In this document: positions 59,647 to 64,000 of the stretch, one piece after another
Numbering within the stretch: the first letter of the stretch is position 1
How the letters are laid out: every line of letters starts with the position of its first letter
Notes under the pieces: model-generated
What the model saw: only the letters and a program-made list of their open reading frames with translations
Told to the model about the DNA's origin: nothing
Databases searched by the model: none
Source of the DNA: Allostella sp. ATCC 35155
GTDB lineage: Bacteria > Pseudomonadota > Alphaproteobacteria > ATCC43930 > Allostellaceae
Assembly (NCBI GenBank): GCA_006738865.1
Contig: AP019701.1
Coordinates: forward strand, 248,001-312,000
Direction: 5' to 3'
DNA length: 64,000 bases
Position numbers and translations under genes: made by a program

Positions 59647-61817
59647 GTAATATATTTCATTTCCGGTGCAGAACCCCCGATTGTCCGCGCCGAGAGGCGG
59701 CTCTAATCTTGTTCTCTGGACCAACCGCATATGACAGAAACGCAATTACCGATGCTATCACAGAAGAGACGCGAAGATCCCTGTCACCCGAGGCAGCCTA
59801 CCTTCTGTACCCGGAAGAGACCGCCAACGAGGCGTTGGATGACCTGCGCAACTCTCCCGACGTGTTCGGTGCTCTGACCGATGATGCAGCCATCGGAGTT
59901 TACCAGTACAACCGCAGAGGTGAGATCAATCTGTTAGGGGGAATCAGAGGAAATCCCAACGATCAGATCGCTGTTGATGAGATCAGACGACAGGGGCTTA
60001 CAATCTTGTTTCGCAGGCGGGGCGGGCTCCTGGACGCGGGGCCAACAGCGCATTTTGTCCGTCCGTCGCGCCGAGCTTCGTCAAATTTCCTGCGTGCGGC
60101 TCACGCGCTGTCCGGAGGGGCCGAGATTTACTTCGCGGCCTTTTGGATCCTGCCGTACCTCCACGCTAGTATAGAAAATATTCATCTAGACACCTCGTCA
60201 ATAGCTAGCGTTGCTCTTGCTGCTCAAATTCTTAATAAAAGCACATCGTACCCTACAATACATACGTTTCATTCGTATGATGGACTGAAAAAGCACCCAT
60301 TTAGTGTTGACAGAGCTGATCTGGTCTTAATTTCTGCATCACAGTCCGGTAGTATGGCAAAGGACATCGCAAGTCGCGTAGCAGATCCGGGTCGAGTTAT
60401 AACTTTATTCTCATCTGCGGATGCTCCCGGCAACACTAAGGTAATATGCGATATTAGGCATGACCCTGAGTATAACGACAGCGGCTATGATCCGGCAGTG
60501 GAGGTTACGGCGGTAGCTAGTACAAGACCAATACAATTGTTCGGTGAGCACTTCCTGGTAAGTCCACAGCCACTGCGTTCCATAGTTCCTATCAAATCAG
60601 ATGCGCCGGCTGTCATAGCCGACACGCTCGCGAAGCTGGTTGGCAAGAACGTTCTTGTGGCCCTGCGCGCTACGGGCATAGGGGACGCCCGGAACTCGAT
60701 GTGGGTCGACATGGTAGCGCTGAAGGAGGTTGAGTGCTTCAAGTTATGGATAAAGAGAATGGTCAACAATTTCGTCCCAGCGGCCACTAGAGCGGTTGTC
60801 CAAGTGGGTTCGGACGCAGATTCCGCAGTAATGGCAGAGTCGTTAATCAACGAGATCAGAGCGCAGGGTGGTGATCTGATCGCGGTTCGTTCACTTTCTC
60901 TGGATGAGATTGAGGTTGGTCAGGCGGGTTGGGCTGATGAAGGATCTCCAGTCGTTGTTACCGGAGCGAGCGCCGGGCGCGGCACTCAATGGCTGGCGGC
61001 AAGCCGTGCGCTGCGGCAATTCGCGCCAAGGTCGCATAGAATTTATATTATGCCAGGTCTAATAAGTATGTCGGATCGCGCGGCGGATCTGTTGACAAGA
61101 AATCTAAAGCAGCCAACGTTTCGGTTGGAGGTAATGTTTAAAATCATCGTTGATCGCGAGCGTGATGCGGAAAGCTGGATTAGTGAAAGGCTGCTGCTGT
61201 TGGCGCTTCAGAATGAGGGGGCGCCGCAGGAGGTGGACGATCGAATTCGATCAATTTCCGGGGAAGCGGAAGGACGGATCAATGGGCTGTTCCTGGATGC
61301 TCCGGCGGGGGCGCTGAGACTTCGTGAAAATTTTGCGTTCTGGCCGCCGAGCGTGGTGTGCTCGGATGCGAGTCATGCGGATGTATTTGCTACAATAGCC
61401 ACGCTCGTGGAGAATATGAGGACGGGATCGGTAGATGCTGGGCAAAGGTTGTTAAATGACGCCCAGACACATAGTGTGCTAGATCCTGAAACATTCTCTC
61501 GTTACAATGATGGCATTATACAGGCGGCATTTTTACGAGCGGCGCTACCAATAGAGTTGAACTACCGAGATTCGCCTCAGGGCAGCCGGTTGATGGCGGC
61601 GCTGATGGACCAGATGATCAGGTACGCCGACCGTCAGCAGGGTGAGGCGCTCTCGGAGTTCCTCCTTGCAATCGCCTGCGGCCGCTTGCGCTTGGTGACT
61701 GAAGACTATGGTGCGTTACAGGAGGTGCTCCGACCAGGACTTCCTCATGGTACTGTTCTGGGGCGTTGGCTGGCAGATTGCATCGTTAATCGTTCAGGCG
61801 AACTGCCGATAGGGTAA
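59643..61817 (+). CDS. Large protein of unknown function with phosphoribosyltransferase-like loops
   Basis: The 724-residue protein starts at TTG 59643 overlapping the stop of the GHKL gene. I cannot name a family. Visible blocks: C9 and C14 in a short CxxxxC (RCRTPDCPR); residues ~145-240 with SSNFLRAAHALSGGAEIYFAAF, LDTSSIASVALAA, TIHTFHSYDGL and VLISASQSGSMAKDIA, which look like a sugar-phosphate or nucleotide-binding Rossmannoid; and residues ~383-460 with AVVQVGSDADSAVMAESLI and VVVTGASAGRGTQWLAASRAL, similar in layout to a PRPP loop but without its Asp-Asp. The C-terminal ~200 residues are helical. Codon use is AT-richer than the surroundings. Confidence 0.75.
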   Translation: MSNIFHFRCRTPDCPRREAALILFSGPTAYDRNAITDAITEETRRSLSPEAAYLLYPEETANEALDDLRNSPDVFGALTDDAAIGVYQYNRRGEINLLGGIRGNPNDQIAVDEIRRQGLTILFRRRGGLLDAGPTAHFVRPSRRASSNFLRAAHALSGGAEIYFAAFWILPYLHASIENIHLDTSSIASVALAAQILNKSTSYPTIHTFHSYDGLKKHPFSVDRADLVLISASQSGSMAKDIASRVADPGRVITLFSSADAPGNTKVICDIRHDPEYNDSGYDPAVEVTAVASTRPIQLFGEHFLVSPQPLRSIVPIKSDAPAVIADTLAKLVGKNVLVALRATGIGDARNSMWVDMVALKEVECFKLWIKRMVNNFVPAATRAVVQVGSDADSAVMAESLINEIRAQGGDLIAVRSLSLDEIEVGQAGWADEGSPVVVTGASAGRGTQWLAASRALRQFAPRSHRIYIMPGLISMSDRAADLLTRNLKQPTFRLEVMFKIIVDRERDAESWISERLLLLALQNEGAPQEVDDRIRSISGEAEGRINGLFLDAPAGALRLRENFAFWPPSVVCSDASHADVFATIATLVENMRTGSVDAGQRLLNDAQTHSVLDPETFSRYNDGIIQAAFLRAALPIELNYRDSPQGSRLMAALMDQMIRYADRQQGEALSEFLLAIACGRLRLVTEDYGALQEVLRPGLPHGTVLGRWLADCIVNRSGELPIG

Positions 61818-62044
61818 GAGCCACGAAGGGTTGGTCGCGGCTAGAAGCAGCTGTACGCCAAGGGGTGTTTGGCGATTTGTGTTGTGCGTGTATCGTCGGT
61901 GTCGACGTAGGGTGGCGCCGTCGAACTTTCGAGTTCGGGCAGGCGGCTTGGGTCGTGTAAGGCGGGTCGGTTCTTCGTGCTCGCGCTGATCCTGGCCCGT
62001 TGCACTCTCGCCATATAGTCCATCGCGCCTCAGGATCCCGCCCC
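61818..62044. other. Right flank of the low-GC insertion
   Basis: This 227-bp gap between the insertion and hyuB contains a stable hairpin CGAACT-TTCG-AGTTCG (61922-61937, a UUCG tetraloop), which may slow or end transcription from the insertion, though no T-tract follows. GC content rises to the chromosomal level before the hyuB start. Confidence 0.5.
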
Positions 62045-63712
62045 ATGCCCCGCTCCAACACCCTCTCCCAGATCCATACCCAGATCATGTGGAACCGCCT
62101 GATCGCGGTCGTCGAGGAGCAGGCGCAGACCCTGATCCGCACGGCGTTCAGCCCGATCGTGCGCGAGTGCGGCGACCTGTCGGCGGGGGTGTTCGACCTC
62201 AGGGGCCGCATGCTGGCGCAGGCGGTGACGGGCACGCCCGGCCACGTCAACTCGATGGCGGAATCGGTGAAACACTTCCTTCGCCACTTCCCGGTCGAGA
62301 CGATGGAGGAGGGCGACATCTACATCACCAACGACCCGTGGATGGGCACGGGCCACCTGAATGATTTCGTGCTGACGACGCCCTGCTTCCACCGCGGCAA
62401 GCTGGTGGCGCTCCTCTCCTGCACCAGCCACCTCATGGACATCGGCGGCATCGGCTTCGGGCCGGACGGCAGCGACGTCTTCATGGAGGGGCTCTATATC
62501 CCCATGCTCAAGCTGGCCGAGCGCGGCCAGATGAACGAGACGCTGCTGGCGATGATCCGCGCCAACACGCGCCTGCCGGTCGACACCGAGGGCGACGTCT
62601 ATTCGCTCGCCGCCTGCAACGACGTCGGCTGCAAGCGGCTGGCCGAGATGATGGACGAGTTCGGGCTCGACAGCCTCGACGACCTGGCCGAGCACATCAT
62701 CCACCACTCGCGCGAGGCGGTGCTGGCGGAAATCCGCCGCCTGCCCCAGGGCTCCTGGAGCTTCGCCATGACGGTCGACGGGTTCGACCAGCCGATCGAC
62801 CTCGCCGCCACCGTCACCGTCTCGGCCACCGGCATCCATGTCGACTACACCGGCACCTCGCCCGCCTCCTCCAAGGGCATCAACGTGCCGATCGCCTATA
62901 CGACGGCCTATACCTGCTTCGGCCTCGGCTGCGTCGTCGCCGCCCAGATCCCGAACAATGCCGGCTCGCTGGAGCCGCTGACGGTCTCCGCACCCCCCGG
63001 CACCATCCTGAATGCGCCCTATCCGCTGCCCGTCTCCTCCCGCCACATCACCGGCCAGATGCTGCCCGACATGGTCTTCGGCTGCCTGCGCCAGGTGGTG
63101 CCGGAGCGGGTGCCGGCGGAGGGCACGTCGTGCCTCTACAACATGACCTTCCGCGGCCCCTCGGCCGACCGGCCGGACAGCAAGTACGGCTTTGCCGTCA
63201 CCATCACGTCGAACGGCGGCACCGGCGCGCGGCCGGCCAAGGACGGGCTGTCGGCGACGGCCTATCCGTCGGGCGTGCGCGGCACCCCGGTCGAGATCGC
63301 GGAATCGGTGACGCCCCTCATCTTCTGGCGCAAGGAGCTGCGGCCGGATTCGGGCGGCGCCGGTATGACGCGCGGCGGCCTCGGCCAGGTGATCGAGATC
63401 GAGAGCGCGGACGGCCTGCCGGTCGAGCTGCTCGCCGCCTTCGACCGCATCGACCATCCGCCGCGCGGGCGCGACGGCGGGCGGGACGGGGCGGCCGGTT
63501 CGGTGGCGCTCGCGTCGGGCCAGCGCCTCCGCGGCAAGGGCTCCCAGATGGTGCCGCCGGGCGAGCGGTTGATCATCCAGACGCCGGGGGGTGCGGGCAT
63601 CGGCGACCCGGCCGGCCGGGCGCGCGATGCCCTCGCGGCCGACCTCCGCGACGGGCTGGTGACGGCGGACGCCGCCGCCCGCATCTACGGCGCCGCCGAG
63701 GCGGCCGAGTAG
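62045..63712 (+). CDS. hyuB: Hydantoinase/oxoprolinase family protein, subunit B
   Basis: The 555-residue protein has HyuB features: EEQAQTLIRTAFSPIVRECGDLSAGVFD, GTPGHVNSMAESVKHFL, GDIYITNDPWMGTGHLNDFVLTTPCF, SSKGINVPIAYTTAYTCFGLGCVV, and a C-terminal glycine-rich IQTPGGAGIGDPAGR. HyuB works with HyuA. It is complete at the N-terminus and has normal GC content, so the insertion upstream has not damaged it. The ATG at 62045 begins at the conserved start of the family. Confidence 0.94.
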   Translation: MPRSNTLSQIHTQIMWNRLIAVVEEQAQTLIRTAFSPIVRECGDLSAGVFDLRGRMLAQAVTGTPGHVNSMAESVKHFLRHFPVETMEEGDIYITNDPWMGTGHLNDFVLTTPCFHRGKLVALLSCTSHLMDIGGIGFGPDGSDVFMEGLYIPMLKLAERGQMNETLLAMIRANTRLPVDTEGDVYSLAACNDVGCKRLAEMMDEFGLDSLDDLAEHIIHHSREAVLAEIRRLPQGSWSFAMTVDGFDQPIDLAATVTVSATGIHVDYTGTSPASSKGINVPIAYTTAYTCFGLGCVVAAQIPNNAGSLEPLTVSAPPGTILNAPYPLPVSSRHITGQMLPDMVFGCLRQVVPERVPAEGTSCLYNMTFRGPSADRPDSKYGFAVTITSNGGTGARPAKDGLSATAYPSGVRGTPVEIAESVTPLIFWRKELRPDSGGAGMTRGGLGQVIEIESADGLPVELLAAFDRIDHPPRGRDGGRDGAAGSVALASGQRLRGKGSQMVPPGERLIIQTPGGAGIGDPAGRARDALAADLRDGLVTADAAARIYGAAEAAE

Positions 63713-63731
63713 GGCAGGGCGGCACCCGACG

Positions 63732-64000
63732 ATGCCCCAGGACCAGGACCCGCGCCGGGCCTTCCCCACCACCGCCACGCACTGGGGCACCTATCGCAGC
63801 GAGGTGCGGGACGGCCGGCTGGTCGCCCTGCATCCGTTCGAACTCGACGGCGACCCCTCGCCGATCGGCCGCTCGCCGCCGCCCGTCATCGACGGGCCGT
63901 TGCGCATCCGCGGGCCGATGGTCCGCCGTTCCTGGCTGGCGCGGCGCGAGCGGGCGGGCGGCGAGGGCCGCGGGGCCGAGCCCTTCGTCGAGGTCGGCTG
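63732..64000 (+). CDS. Molybdopterin oxidoreductase, BisC/TorZ-like, N-terminal part
   Basis: Translation from ATG 63732 is open to the end of the window (89 codons seen): THWGTYRSEVRDGRLVALHPFELDGDPSPIGRS and GPLRIRGPMVRRSWL are typical of the N-terminus of BisC/TorA-type S- or N-oxide reductases, which carry a molybdopterin guanine dinucleotide cofactor. No Tat signal is seen, which favours a cytoplasmic biotin sulfoxide reductase-like enzyme. It starts 19 bp after hyuB on the same strand. Partial. Confidence 0.85.
   Translation, partial: MPQDQDPRRAFPTTATHWGTYRSEVRDGRLVALHPFELDGDPSPIGRSPPPVIDGPLRIRGPMVRRSWLARRERAGGEGRGAEPFVEVG

Noticed and set aside
58188-62044. Insertion sequence or prophage as explanation for the low-GC segment
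   Set aside because: No transposase, integrase, terminal inverted repeat or target-site duplication could be seen at either edge.
1-64000. CRISPR array, rRNA operon or replication origin
   Set aside because: I saw no regularly spaced repeats, no rRNA sequence and no DnaA-box cluster or origin-associated genes.

Overview
The window is about 64 kb of GC-rich chromosome, probably from an alphaproteobacterium of the Rhodospirillales/Acetobacterales type. This placement is an inference from GC content, very GC-biased codon use, several tripartite tricarboxylate (TctABC/Bug) transporters, Tat-type signal peptides on solute-binding proteins, HWE-type sensor kinases, and a housekeeping block of ubiK, ybjN, proC, an amidase, a phasin, csaA, coq7 and dsbB. 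There are no rRNA genes, CRISPR arrays or insertion sequences that I can recognise. There is one tRNA, tRNA-Leu(CAA).

Layout. 1-1.3 kb: end of a TctC-type binding protein and a D-glutamate cyclase family gene. 1.4-10.7 kb: a long operon with a phosphonate monoester hydrolase, a complete Opp/Dpp-type ABC importer, a glycerophosphodiester phosphodiesterase and an MFS transporter, which together look like organophosphate/phosphonate ester scavenging. 10.6-13.1 kb: rhodanese, a divergent FtrA-like AraC regulator and a class A beta-lactamase. 13.1-16.3 kb: a Tct system whose TctA and TctB are fused. 16.4-19.5 kb: arfB, ogt, MFS, polysaccharide deacetylase. 19.6-20.4 kb: an MqsR/MqsA toxin-antitoxin locus with a frameshifted toxin and an intact-looking operator. 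20.4-25.2 kb: SDRs, a hydroxyacid dehydrogenase and a serine hydrolase. 25.3-32.5 kb: backbone genes. 32.6 kb: tRNA-Leu, followed by sensor kinases, a YghU-like glutathione transferase with a divergent TetR, and a sulfotransferase/dioxygenase/glycosyltransferase group up to 44.1 kb. 44.2-51.6 kb: SDR, allantoinase PuuE, a polyamine-type ABC importer preceded by a sigma-54-like promoter, and two Asp/Glu-hydantoin racemase paralogues, which suggests nitrogen scavenging from ureides or hydantoins. 51.6-55.8 kb: a second Tct operon (tctC-SDR-tctB-tctA) whose tctA is bracketed by long hairpin repeats. 56.1-63.7 kb: hyuA and hyuB (hydantoinase/oxoprolinase), followed by the start of a BisC-like molybdoenzyme.

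The most unusual part is 58.2-62.0 kb. Two adjacent, translationally coupled genes of visibly lower GC sit exactly between hyuA and hyuB. The first encodes a GHKL-type ATPase without a phospho-acceptor domain. The second encodes a 724-residue protein that I cannot assign, with loops resembling those of phosphoribosyltransferases. They look like a recently acquired two-gene cargo, possibly a conflict or defence module, and are the best candidate here for an undescribed system.
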